The notes below the pieces were generated by a model. It ran no database searches. It saw nothing but the letters and a program-made list of their open reading frames with translations, and was not told where the DNA came from. Below, piece by piece: positions 54,400 to 64,000 of a DNA stretch of 64,000 bases. Source of the DNA: Dipteris shenzhenensis (taxonomy: Eukaryota; Polypodiophyta; Polypodiopsida; Gleicheniales); the NCBI GenBank assembly GCA_047967505.1, contig CM106539.1. One strand, written 5' to 3'. The stretch's first letter is position 1, and each line of letters begins with the position of its first letter. Made by a program: the position numbers and the translations under genes.

Positions 54400-55450
54400 C
54401 TTCATCATCCAATTGTCCTGTTGAAATTTAGTTTCTTCTTCAATCAGGAACATGCCTTACCTCCTTTAGAAACCATTGGTTTCCATTCTACAATTTTATC
54501 CAACACCCTTCCCTTTCCAACAACCTTCAATGCTTCATCATCATCTAAATGAACTTCTCCAAAATCACCTTGAATATAGTCTTGAAAATATTTCTTATGG
54601 GGTGTAGCATGAAATAAGCCCCTGAGTCCAATACCCATTCATCAGTGATAGTATCCAATGAAAGAATTAAGACATCTTGCAACACAGTACCTGCTACATT
54701 TGCTTCCTGTGTATTGTCTTGTTGTCCATCTTCTTCCTTTTTCTTTCACAACCAATAGTGTTTTTTTGGGTGTCCTTTCTTCCCTCAATGCTAGCACTCT
54801 AGGTTCCCTTTGGATTTGAATTTGCTTCTTCTTGACTTCACATGTGCTTTTCCCTTACATTTCCTCGCTAAGAAGAACACCAACAACATCATCAAACTTT
54901 AAAGTGTTTGACCCAGAAACAGAGTCATCACAGCCATGGGCCAAGCTATCCCATCTTTTGGGCACTGAGTATAAAATTAGGAGAGCTCAAACTTCATCAT
55001 CAAAGTTTAACCCTATAGTCCTTTGTTGGCTTGTATTTGTTTTGAACTAATTCAAATGATTAGCTATAGACCCACCTTCTAACATCTTTAGATTGAATAG
55101 ATGCTTCATGAGAAAGACCTTGTTAGAAGCTGATGGTTTTCATACAATGTATCCAGCATGCTCAAGTTCTTTGTTGTCTTTTATTTAAGAACATTGAAAG
55201 CTACTAACACTGCCAAATATAGTTGTATCATTCCTAGAACCTTTCTATTAAGAACCTCCCAATCTTTCACTAACATACTTGCAAGCTTGTTTGTAATCCT
55301 GCCTAATGGCAAGAAAAGGTCCTTCTGGTATAGATAATCCTCAATCTACATCTTCCAATGCTGGTAGTTCTTGCCATTGAAGTTCTCGATTTTGAACTTG
55401 ACTTCTCCCATCATTGCTCCCACTTCAACCAAGAACCTTATTTCAAATGA
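54400..55450 (-). pseudogene. Copia gag and protease (broken)
   Basis: The minus strand from about 55420 reads VKFKIENFNGKNYQHWKM and DYLYQKDLFLPLG, the start of copia Gag. A lysine-rich part with a degraded zinc knuckle (GKKGHPKKHYW, first Cys pair partly lost) lies near 54780. The protease follows at about 54640-54450: DEWVLDSGAYF in one frame, then FHATPHKKYFQDYIQGDFGE and DDDEALKVVGKGRV in another, the typical copia sequence after the catalytic DSGA. Confidence 0.8.
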
Positions 55451-55490
55451 GTCAAATGGGTGTTACTTAAACAAACACTCTAATACTAGT

Positions 55491-55951
55491 TGTTAGAAAT
55501 AACGTGATAACCAGAGCAACAATGCGAGAAGAAGAATGCATAAAATACACAATACAAAAAGCACACAGAATGGAAGAGACAGAGAAACACCAATATATGT
55601 GGTTCACCCAGTGTGGGCTACGTCCACGAAGGAATAACCAATTGAGAAGATACAAGATACAAGTAGCATATCCACTGCTCTACTGCTATGTGCGCCACAC
55701 CCTTATCCTGAAATTTTGACCACACGACTTATCAGCAACTCATGCACCAGTTTTCATGTATTTTCGACTGTGGGGGCGCTGCACCCAACCCTCGCCAAGG
55801 GGGGCCTAATGCATATCACTGATCCCCCGACGACAATTTTAAGGGGGGCATTGCACTACTTACCTCCCTTCATGGGATGGGTATAAACACACTTGGTCCA
55901 AAGCATGGCAAAAAACAATCTTTGAAAAAAGATCAGGCTCCACATACAACA
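55491..55951 (-). repeat. 5' LTR of the copia element
   Basis: 461 bp from TGTTAGAAATAACG to CACATACAACA, next to a degenerate primer site at about 55478-55490 and followed by TGTAG at 55952-55956. Confidence 0.78.
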
Positions 55952-55956
55952 TGTAG

Positions 55957-58900
55957 CATTGATGTGACACACACTTGGAGTCCAGATCAGAGCAGTAGCC
56001 CCATGCCCACACCCATACCCCTATCACAAGTGGGACTAACATCACATATCTGGATGCGGACCTATTGACAATTGGGGGATTCACTTTGGAAATGTCAAAT
56101 AATAGTGGGGCATATGTTTCCAATCCTAAGGCACATGTAGATAACATTCATATGGCCTCTGCTTCCAATAGCACAATGCGAGTGCTACGAGTATAGCATG
56201 TCAAGTACAATAAAGAAGTGGTATATCATAGTCATCACATGAGCACATTATTTGTGCATTATCCTTATGAGGCACAATCCTTGTTGAGAAAGTGATTGAG
56301 GAGACAATGCACAAGATGTTTGAAATTGAGTCTGTGGATGACTCATCACATGCAATGTAATGGAATATGGCATGCACATATCTGCAAGGCCTATGTGTAC
56401 ATGTCCAAACCTTAAAAATTGGCTACAAGCCCAAAAACCATGGATAGCATGCAAGCATATGTACTTTGTGTTTTTAAGAGTGATGGGTCTCCACCAAAAT
56501 GAGCACATATTCATCCATCAACCTGTGCTCTCAATGATAGAGGTGGCTGTGGCACTCTCAATGTGAGTCAAGGAGAATTTTTGGGTTGTGGAGGTTTGAC
56601 TTGAAATCAATGCAAGACTCCATAGTCTAATATCTCAAATAAGTACAAGGTCTTTTAAGTTTCAATTTCTAGTCTACTCTAGACTCATTCATGTGTAAAG
56701 GTTTCTTATTATGCTTATTTCTTTAGCATTGATATGGTTATGTGATGCACGGGTCCATAATCTAATCTCAAAAAGTTATAAGTTATCTCAAGTTTCAAAC
56801 GCACACACACACACACACGTGTATATGCATGCACATGCATATATACATGGATATGCACACATATATGCATAGGCACATCTACACATGCACACACATAGGC
56901 ACATGCACATAGTATTTAACTTTTAAATCTTTCATGTTTACCTATGTGGCTTCAAATCTTATTTTAAAGGCTTGCTAATGCATCATATTCACACAAGAAA
57001 TCATGTACTTATTTATGACATTATCCATAAAACACACTTTTTGTACATTAATCAACAATAAGAAGTGTGTGCTCAATTTTAAGTTTTGGATAAGCATGAT
57101 CCATGTTCCCCTAAGAGACCAATATACAACCCTATCTTAGTACTACAAATATAAATGTTTTTCCTTGTACTCAAAATGCCCTATTTGATAGAAATTTAAA
57201 TTTGAAGTGTTTTAATCCCTATTACAAGATAGTAATATCACATTATATTTAATAGGTAACTCAACCATTATGTCACATCATATTAATGGGAAAGTCAACA
57301 TTTGTCAAAGAAGAATGCCAATGTTTGACTAATCTAATCATGGCATCTTGATTCCCCATGGGGGAAAGATGAGGGGAGTTAGTGTGTCCTATGGAAATTA
57401 ATTTTAAAAACTAGAATTTCTTAAGCATATAGGAGGTCCCCTAGATGAGTACAACCTATTGAAAACTCAATGAAATCACAAAATCTAGGACATCTAGCTT
57501 AAAAAAGGCTGTCAAGAAATAGCAAACATGCTTTACCTTGAAAAGAAAACCATAAATATGCCATAAGAAAGCCTTTCTACTTTTTTAATATGTTTAACAA
57601 TAATGATGGCATCAAAGTTTGTATTCATGTTGTTATTTATGGTACATGAATGTATTTTGTCCTTATTTGGTTCACTCTATGTGTACGCATGCAAGGAGAT
57701 ACGAGTGTGCACATGCACGTGCATGCATGCACATAGGGGTATGTGTGTGTTTGTGTGCCCAGTGCATGCATGCATGTGTGTGTGCATGCGTGCATGCTGA
57801 CGCAAAGGCAATCGATTAGGGGTTGAAGAGATGGTGCTATGTATTGTGATGTCTTGCATGTGGAGAAATTTTTGCTGATATGTAGTGCTTGATAGGGAAA
57901 TTTTAAACATTATGCATGTGGAAGGCATGCAATTGCTTTTGTTTTGGGCACTTGCATGTAAAGAGGTACGCCAACTATAGCTGGATGATTAGCTTGTAAA
58001 TGAGTTGTTGTGATTTGTTGGATTTTCATCATGGTCATGTGAAAGTGGGACGATCTCAAGAATTTGTAGTAGAATTCCCCCCTTACAAGTGGCATACACA
58101 GGTTGAGTTAAAGAAACAAAGCAAGCATATGGGAAAGATACACATTTTTCTTGAGGGAACCTTGGAGGCAACATCAACAGGCGAATATAGTGTCTAGGAG
58201 AGAAAGGAAATTAGGAAGATTCTTGTGAAAGATGGGATAGGATGACCTCTTGGGGAGAGCATATGCAAGTTGAATTTAGGAATTCTACAAAGGTATAAAA
58301 AACTAGTGCATGGTTCCAAGAAGAGAAGGTGAACCGTATAGTGTGTTACATGTCTCTATAGGGCGGGTAAGAAAGTCGTGTCTTCTAGAAGTGCTAGATG
58401 GTTGGTAGAGGGGAAAATGAAAGAACAAAAGGAAATTTTCTGAAATAGGATTGTTTCATATAAGGGCAACCTATTTTTGTATAGAATTGACTAGATTTGG
58501 CAAAGTGAATGTGTAGAGCAAAATTTGTCTAAAACTTGGAATATTTAGCCTAATTTGTCAATTTGGAGTAGGAGGTGAGGTGAATTTTATGCTCACGGTG
58601 GTATTTTGGTCTCAAAGAAGTTTGAGGACTTTGGAAAGAAGTCAAGATTCACTATGTTAATGAATATATGCTAGGAAGGTCCATGTGCAAAGAGAGCATT
58701 GTCAGTTCAAAGAGAAATATTTCCCCCACTCCATTCGAGCATGCAAATGTCTTGAGGGAAGGGAAGTATGTTACACCTCCATCTGCCAGTAGCTAGGTGA
58801 AGGGTGCAGACCCTAGGGGGAAAGCCTATTAGCTTAAGTGGAAGGCACTAGGGCTAAGGTTAAGAATACCATCTAGATTAGACATCTAAAGGGGTAAAAA

Positions 58901-59026
58901 GCATTCATGATATATTTAGTCATGGCCTAGGCTATATATTGGCATGAGGGCTTAGGCCATGGGCATTCATTGATCAATACTTGGATTTTGGATCTTAGCC
59001 ATAAGCATGGTAGGTTGGCAAAGCAA
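55957..59026. other. No gene recognised; dinucleotide and hexanucleotide-like repeats
   Basis: Mostly AT-rich sequence without a supported gene. A CA-rich and ATGCAC-rich alternating tract spans about 56800-56910, and a GTGCATGCATGC-rich alternating purine-pyrimidine tract spans about 57704-57800. The Cys/His-rich frames over the second tract are repeat artefacts. A short frame at 58000-58197 (+) has no motif. Confidence 0.4.
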
Positions 59027-59206
59027 GTTTGATGCCTCCCTTGTCGAGGAGATGTTTGTGGTATGGGACGTGGATGTTTGCTGGGCTAGGTTCAAGCCAA
59101 CTATGTGCTCGGGGGTGTTTGATGCCTCCCTTGTTGAGGAGATGTTTGTGGTATGGGACATGGATGTCTACTGGGCTAGGTTCAAGCCATAAACCTTACT
59201 TGTGAC
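59027..59206 (+). repeat. 90 bp tandem duplication, open in one frame
   Basis: GTTTGATGCCTCCCTTGTCG begins at 59027 and recurs at 59117 (period 90, exactly 30 codons). In the + frame both copies encode FDASLVEEMFVVWD(V/M)DV. The second copy runs into a stop after ARFKP. Divergence is low (about five differences by eye). Confidence 0.85.
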
Positions 59207-59689
59207 CTCTATGTACTCGGGGGTGAGCTAGAAGAGCTCTATGGTTGGATGGTGAGTTTTAATTGGTGATTCACAATGTTTATTTTTAGACCGTGGTTTG
59301 GCAATAGTGGCGAGGATGATCTTAAAAGGGTACTTGAAGAGGGAGTTGTCTCACATATACTATAGTGTTGTGATTCTAAAGTGATGGGTAGAGCTTCACC
59401 TCTCACAGTATACAGTGATGCTTAAGCCAGTCGATGTAGTAGCTTACATTGTGTAACCATTAAAGACTTTGTTGTGATGGATAGATTACATAAGAACTCA
59501 GATAATTAATGGGCAACCCAAATGTCCACTTGACTTTCTTATCATTTTTAAATAGGCGAGTCACTCTCATATGACCGGACTTAAATCTACAAAACACTTA
59601 GATAACCCAATGATATTAAGGGTAATCCTATTGGATTATTTGACTGAAAAAGGTAACTTAGGTGATCATGCTCTAACTCAATTTATTTA

Positions 59690-60183
59690 CATCATATATC
59701 ATGACACTGAGGAGGTGTGGTTTGGAAATGGTAGATGGAAAATCTCAGATACTAAGCAGTATTGGACACTCAAAATTTCAAAGTTTTGGCTCAAAACTAT
59801 TCAAAGAAAATGGCTTCTTTACTTTGGGTGATTCTTCACAACACCATTGGACCAATTGCATGAGAGAAAGGAAAGGCAGAGGGGATACAATGCATAAAAG
59901 ATGCCAAGGGCGCAAGGAGGATGTCTTGCACTTGTTTGTTGCCTACTCACATTCCAAGAGAATTTGGAAAGTTGTGCAGATTCAGTTAGTGAAGCCTATA
60001 AACTGGAAGGCTATTCTTTTGGGGGATGCAACAAATTTAAAGCAGGATCAATGGACTCAAGATTATGCTCATGTTATTTTGTACATTTGGATAGCTAGAA
60101 ATAATAGTCTTCTTGCTAACACTAAATCATTTTTTTTGATGTGGTTTGATAGGAAAAGCAAAGACTTTCAAAGGAGGTTTTAA
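59690..60183 (+). pseudogene. LINE C-terminal (zf-RVT) fragment, second copy
   Basis: The + strand reads HWTNCMRERKGRGDTMHKRC, then KEDVLHLFVAYSHSKRIWKV and VKPINWKAILLGDATNL. This parallels the LINE at 40.7-40.95 kb (KEDIFHLFIACPRARKVWKY, GEPINWKSILLGDALKI). The zinc ligands are partly lost. Only the 3' part is present, as expected for 5' truncation of LINE insertions. Confidence 0.75.
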
Positions 60184-60297
60184 AATTCAACTAGGCCCAT
60201 GATCAGGTTCTAAAAGAGATAATGAGCACATGGAGGAGTTTGTGCATAGCTACACTTTGAGGAAGACCACAAGGACCAAGTTCCAAAGCAGCTACAA

Positions 60298-60620
60298 TTT
60301 CAAGAATAATTAGGAGGAAGACTTAGCAGAAACATCTATTCTAGAGCTCATAAGCTATTTCTTTTTGGTAATGGTTAGAGAAATTGGGCTATCTTTTAAA
60401 GATTTAACATTTGCCTCATAAGAGATTGAGATTACTATAAACTTCAAGAATAATTCCTGAATAATTAAGAGGAAGACTTAGGAGAAACATCTGTTCTAGA
60501 GCTCAAATGTTGTTTTTAAAAAAAATGGTGAGAGCATTTTGGCTATCTTTCACATGTTTAACATCTGCCTCATAAGACATTGAGATTAATGTCAACTTCA
60601 AACATTCAATATAGCTTAAA
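60298..60620. repeat. Two tandem copies of about 155 bp
   Basis: CAAGAATAATTAGGAGGAAGACTTAGCAGAAACATCT at about 60301 recurs (AATAATTAAGAGGAAGACTTAGGAGAAACATCT) at about 60459. Shared distal blocks are TCTAGAGCTCA, GGCTATCTTT and GCCTCATAAGA(G/C)ATTGAGATTA. The repeat follows the LINE fragment and may be its 3' UTR. Confidence 0.8.
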
Positions 60621-61600
60621 TCAATGGGAAGAACTGCTATGGGCAAATGCGGTTGCTTCCACTATATGACCTAATAAAGCAATATTTTATTGCCATGACA
60701 TGTCTTTTAATTCCTTGCATCAAAGTGGTTTGAAGATGAGAGAGAATTCAATGTGCTCCTGCGCTCACATGCTCCAAGTGTGCCTTTGTGGTTTCTTCCA
60801 AATATGCCCTTCTTAATTATGCTTCAATTGTGTCCATTTTGGTTCCTTTTCATTGGAGGATGCCCATCCTTATATAATTGATTGCAACATAAACTTTTTC
60901 CCCTCCAAATATTCTCTTACTATTTATGGTGCATGACCTTATAGCAAATACAAAATGCACCATTATTACAAAAAACACAAACTTTATAGCCCCCTATATT
61001 AAAGTCTCCATCTATACCCCCTTATATTAAACACAAACTTTATACTCCCCTATATTAAAATCTTCTTCTTTGGAATTCATTATTGAACATTGGACATGAT
61101 TCCCTTTTGCTAGTTTGTAGCCTCACCCAACAACGCCCCTATGTCATCGAAGGCGTTGGGCACCCTTTGTTGGAATGCAGTTGTGGCCGACCATTAGCAG
61201 CCAACCGGGGGCAGATGTCATGTATTCCGTTTCAAGGGTGCTTGCCGGAAGCTATGTCAAATCAGGGGCACATAACGCTGTCGAAGTTACAGGCACATGG
61301 GCAGGGAGAATTCCATGAGGTTGATGGTAGCGTTTCACTGGTTGTAGGGTCCTTGCCCGCCTTGTATTTGTCTGTGCAATGTCCGATTGCAAGGGAGAGG
61401 CAAGGGTTGGCCTTCCAGATGCCTTCGAGCAGCTACAGCAGGCTATCTGAAGAGCTTGGATAAGCTCTCATGTGCCGAGGGTGAGAGATAGGGCCAGCCG
61501 GCCAGATGAGGCGGGGGAAACAAAAGGGGCCAATCGAGCTGGCTGTGTCAGGGGAACCGGGGTAGCCGGTGGGAGCCGGTGGAAGCCGGTAGTCGTCTTC
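60621..61600. other. No gene recognised; upstream flank of SMT2
   Basis: TTTATA(G/C)(C/T)CCCCTATATTAAA-type units repeat three times at about 60983-61060. From about 61080 GC content rises. A 126-codon + strand frame at 61083-61463 shows no recognisable domain and is not counted as a gene; it lies in the presumed distal promoter. Confidence 0.4.
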
Positions 61601-61849
61601 TCCAACGTGGGGGGGGGGGTACATACAAACTTTTAGCCAAAAAGAGTACATAAAAAGCAGAGCTTAGCGACCTCTTCTCTCCGCCATAGCTTTTCTGCAC
61701 GCTCTGGCTGGCTATGGCGATCTAAGCTCCATAGCTTCTCTTCAGAGCTTCCCCCCCTCGGCTATGGCTTCCCTCTCCTCCTCCTAAGCTCATCCCCCCC
61801 CCCCCCCCCCGGCCCTTTTCCTTGTTTCCTCCCCCCCCCCCCCTTCGCC
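61601..61849 (+). promoter_or_regulatory. SMT2 core promoter and 5' UTR (inferred)
   Basis: A TATA-like ACATAAAAAGC lies at about 61648-61658, followed by pyrimidine patches (CTCTTCTCTCC at about 61672) and a repeated GCTATGGC/CATAGCTT motif. Long C-runs occur at about 61608-61618 (G-run on the + strand), 61793-61812 and 61830-61842, immediately before the ATG; these lengths are prone to sequencing error. Confidence 0.4.
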
Positions 61850-62938
61850 ATGGCTCCTGATCCCCTCACCCTTGCCCTCCTCCTCCTCTCCCTCGCCCTC
61901 GCTGCCTCCATTTACTGGATCGTCTGCGTCCTTGGCCCTGCCGAAACCAAGGGCAAATCTGCCGTCGAGCTCGGCGGTGGCTCCCTCGCCCGTGAGCAGG
62001 TCGCTGATAACTACAAGGAGTATGCCGCCTTCTTCGACAAGCCCAAGCAGATCGACTCCCCTGACCGCGTCCCCAAGCTCGTGGATACCTTCTATAACCT
62101 CGTCACCGATATCTATGAGTGGGGATGGGGGCAGAGCTTCCACTTCTCCCCGGCCATCCCCGGCAAGAGCCACCGCGAGGAGACGAGGCTGCACGAGGAG
62201 AGGGTGGTGGATCTCCTCAAGATCAGCCCCGGCGAGAAGGTCCTGGACGCTGGGTGTGGCGTCGGAGGTCCCATGCGAGCCATTGCTGCCTATTCCAGAG
62301 CCAACGTCGTCGGCATCACCATCAACGACTATCAGGTCGCTCGAGCTCGCAGCCACAACAAGAAGGCCGGCTTGGATGCGTTGTGCGAGGTGATCTGTGG
62401 CAATTTCCTGCACATGCCGTTCCCCGACAACTCTTTCGACGGCGCTTACTCCATCGAAGCCACATGCCATGCCCCTCAGCTCCGCGATGTGTATGCAGAA
62501 ATCTACCGGGTGCTCAAGCCCGGCAAGCTGTATGTGACCTACGAATGGGTCACCACTCCCAAATATTGCGCAGACAACGCAGAGCACGTCGATATCATCC
62601 ACGGGATTGAACATGGGGATGCCCTTCCCGGGATCCGGAGTTACAAGCAGATCGTGGAGGTCGCGAAGGATGTTGGCTTTGAGGTTTTGGTGGAGAAGGA
62701 TCTGGCTCTACCCCCTGCTCAGCCATGGTGGAAGAGGCTGAAGATGGGGCGTTTTGCGTACTACAGGAATCACATTGTCATCGCCTTGTTGTCGTTCCTT
62801 GGGATTGCTCCGCAGGGAGTGGTAGATGTGCATGAAATGCTGTTCAAGACCGCTGTGTATCTGACCCGTGGCGGGGAGACCGGGATCTTTACCCCCATGC
62901 ATCTGCTGGTTTGCCGAAAGCCTGAAAGTGCGCAATGA
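61850..62938 (+). CDS. SMT2: 24-methylenesterol C-24 methyltransferase 2 (SMT2 type), intronless
   Basis: It transfers the second methyl group from S-adenosylmethionine to the sterol side chain (24-methylenelophenol to 24-ethylidenelophenol, EC 2.1.1.143), which controls the ratio of sitosterol-type to campesterol-type sterols in ER membranes. The 362 residues match plant SMT2 (about 360). N-terminal membrane segment about 6-29 (LTLALLLLSLALAASIYWIV); sterol-binding signature YEWGWGQSFHF 89-99; SAM motif I VLDAGCGVGGP 131-141; GITINDYQ 155-162; CGNFLHMPF 183-191; SIEATCHAP 201-209; LKPGKLYVTYEW 222-233; C-terminal GDALPGIRSY, VDVHEMLFKTA and LTRGGETGIF. SMT2-type is favoured over SMT1 by the N-terminal anchor and LGPAETKGK. 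The single uninterrupted frame agrees with other intronless plant SMT2 genes. The start follows the C-rich leader at GCCATGGC. Codon use is GC-rich, unlike the flanks. Confidence 0.97.
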   Translation: MAPDPLTLALLLLSLALAASIYWIVCVLGPAETKGKSAVELGGGSLAREQVADNYKEYAAFFDKPKQIDSPDRVPKLVDTFYNLVTDIYEWGWGQSFHFSPAIPGKSHREETRLHEERVVDLLKISPGEKVLDAGCGVGGPMRAIAAYSRANVVGITINDYQVARARSHNKKAGLDALCEVICGNFLHMPFPDNSFDGAYSIEATCHAPQLRDVYAEIYRVLKPGKLYVTYEWVTTPKYCADNAEHVDIIHGIEHGDALPGIRSYKQIVEVAKDVGFEVLVEKDLALPPAQPWWKRLKMGRFAYYRNHIVIALLSFLGIAPQGVVDVHEMLFKTAVYLTRGGETGIFTPMHLLVCRKPESAQ

Positions 62939-64000
62939 GTACATGGGTTTTGAGTCCTTGCTACGGTTGGAGGAGTTTGTCGGCATTGCAATTGTCGTGA
63001 AGAGATGAGCAGACTTTGTGGAAATAGCATGGGGCTCTTCATTCTTCGCTTGATCTTTGGGATCCAGCGCGACTTCTGGTTTTGAGCTTTACGGCCAGGA
63101 GATCTCGTCTCGTATGTTTTCCTGGCATGGTAGATTTAGTACACATTTTTTTGAAGTTATGCAGCACGATTTCTTTTACAAGACTCATAGTTGTCAGCCT
63201 GGCTTGGCTTCGCCGCCGATTCAAACCTGCGCTCGCTTACAGGCGAGAGCCACTTTCTTTGATTATTGTGTAATGAGTTTTGGAGTGCAATTACAGCTTT
63301 GAATTATGTTTGCATGCTCTCAAGGACCGCATCCGGAGTGTGCCAAAAGGAACTCATTTTCTATTTTAGTAACGGGCGTATCAAAGTTTCAACTTGATGT
63401 TCTCAATCGAACGTTTCAGTAGACTGTGGTGGTTTTGTAGTCTAGTTTTACCCGTTTGTACGCTTTCAAGGGATTAAAGGAAATATCGAAGCTTCATATG
63501 CACACGGTTTTTTGAGTGCTAAGTTCCAGCTCCCACATCCATTCCAGGCCTTGAGAAGACATATGCTATTTCTGATTCCTGAAACCAGTAATGACTAGAC
63601 AGAATGCACCGCTGGGGATTAGACTCTGTGATGCAGTCGTGGGAAGCTCTGTACTTGAATTGCACAGTTGCTCTCCTTTGTAGCGTCTGTCACTTCACTG
63701 CCGCCTGATACAGGATGTTGGTATTTTAACACTCAAGTAGGATGATAGTTAGGCAGTACATATGAATAGTCTAGATTTTTTGGTAGTTGCCTGGAACATC
63801 CACAGCAAGATTTGTAAGTGCAGATCTATGTTTGTCCTAGTAAGTATTTGTGTGGGTGCAGTGATGCTGAGTAGCTATCTTACTTGGGTTTTCAGTGAAC
63901 AGGTTCATATATCTGGTAGGACAGGTATATAATTGTACAGGTAGATTAATTGTATACCTATGTAGTGCTTCTGAAGTTCATATATCTGTTAGGCCAGGTA
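62939..64000 (+). other. SMT2 3' UTR and downstream flank; no second gene seen
   Basis: The first part is presumably the SMT2 3' UTR. No clear AATAAA signal was found close by, which is common in plants. Near the right edge GTTCATATATCTG(G/T)TAGG(A/C)CAGGTA occurs twice (about 63903-63927 and 63977-64000). Several short frames in this stretch are on both strands and show no motif. Confidence 0.4.

Larger units (their letters stand above)
51622..55951 (-). mobile_element. Ty1/copia retrotransposon, decayed (4,330 bp)
   Basis: Long terminal repeats at 51622-52118 and 55491-55951 share ordered blocks (AAGCACACA, GGTTCACCCA, TATGTGCGCCACACCCTTAT, GCAACTCATGC, GTCTCCACATACAACA). Flanks are CGTAG (51617-51621) and TGTAG (55952-55956), a 4 of 5 match expected for a target-site duplication. 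Between them, minus-strand fragments of gag, protease, integrase, RT and RNase H appear in the copia order. The interior is shorter than a full copia element: most of the RT is missing and all frames are broken. A degenerate tRNA-Met primer site (CTCTAATACTAGT, + strand) abuts the right LTR. Confidence 0.85.

Noticed and set aside
57603-57928. Cys/His-rich short frames that look like zinc-finger or toxin-like peptides
   Set aside because: They are produced by the TGCATG/GTGTGC repeat tract in alternate frames.
61790-62614. 274-codon minus-strand frame antisense to SMT2
   Set aside because: It mirrors the GC-rich coding frame of SMT2 and has no protein signature; the same applies to the shorter alternate frames on the + strand.
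1-64000. tRNA, rRNA or snRNA genes
   Set aside because: No convincing internal promoter boxes or clover-leaf sequences were seen; only tRNA-complementary primer sites of retroelements were found. A covariance-model scan would be decisive.

Overview
This is nuclear DNA of a land plant with a repeat-rich genome. Two host genes are certain. An ORMDL-family gene with three exons (3059-6034, + strand) encodes a regulator of sphingolipid synthesis. An intronless SMT2-type sterol C-24 methyltransferase gene (61850-62938, + strand) encodes a sterol biosynthesis enzyme. Plant type is supported by the plant SMT2 sequence, plant-type LTR and LINE families (Tat with a second RNase H, DUF4283 LINE ORF1, CACTA TNP2/DUF4216) and tRNA-Met primer sites. 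A DUF7869-like element and the overall divergence would fit a fern or another non-flowering vascular plant, but that is inference from memory of family distributions.

Layout: 1-2.3 kb holds unrecognised coding-like stretches on the minus strand and a small tandem duplication. 3.06-6.03 kb is ORMDL, whose first intron is a three-copy tandem repeat of about 490 bp that carries a duplicate of the exon 1 splice donor. 8.07-9.43 kb is a fold-back element with arms of about 675 bp built of a GGATCCATGGGCGAGG-type minisatellite. 12.4-18.9 kb is a decayed minus-strand Ty3/gypsy (Tat-type) element, split by a 1.82 kb solo LTR. 19.67-22.28 kb is an intact-looking, young, gag-only LTR retrotransposon (TR-GAG type). 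22.9-24.3 kb is a second solo LTR of the same family as the first. 24.35-25.7 kb is a broken DUF7869-type reading frame.

From 27.5 to 32.6 kb lie microsatellites, purine- or pyrimidine-rich repeats and two tandem satellite arrays (about 360 bp and about 180 bp periods). 32.9-35.1 kb is a second non-autonomous LTR element (minus strand). 35.9-41.6 kb is a degraded LINE with a poly(A) end. 42.2-45.1 kb is a CACTA (TNP2) transposase remnant. 47.3-48.3 kb is an array of LTR/primer-site fragments. 51.6-55.95 kb is a decayed copia element (minus strand) with recognisable LTRs and target-site duplication. 59.7-60.2 kb is another LINE 3' fragment. SMT2 lies in a GC-rich island at the right end.

The two host genes are unrelated parts of membrane lipid metabolism (sphingolipids and sterols). 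They lie about 56 kb apart with only transposon-derived or unrecognised sequence between them. Nothing suggests co-regulation. The most notable objects are the gag-only retrotransposon, the fold-back minisatellite element, the triplicated ORMDL intron and the second small non-autonomous LTR element. Family assignments are from reading translations by eye; no database search was run.
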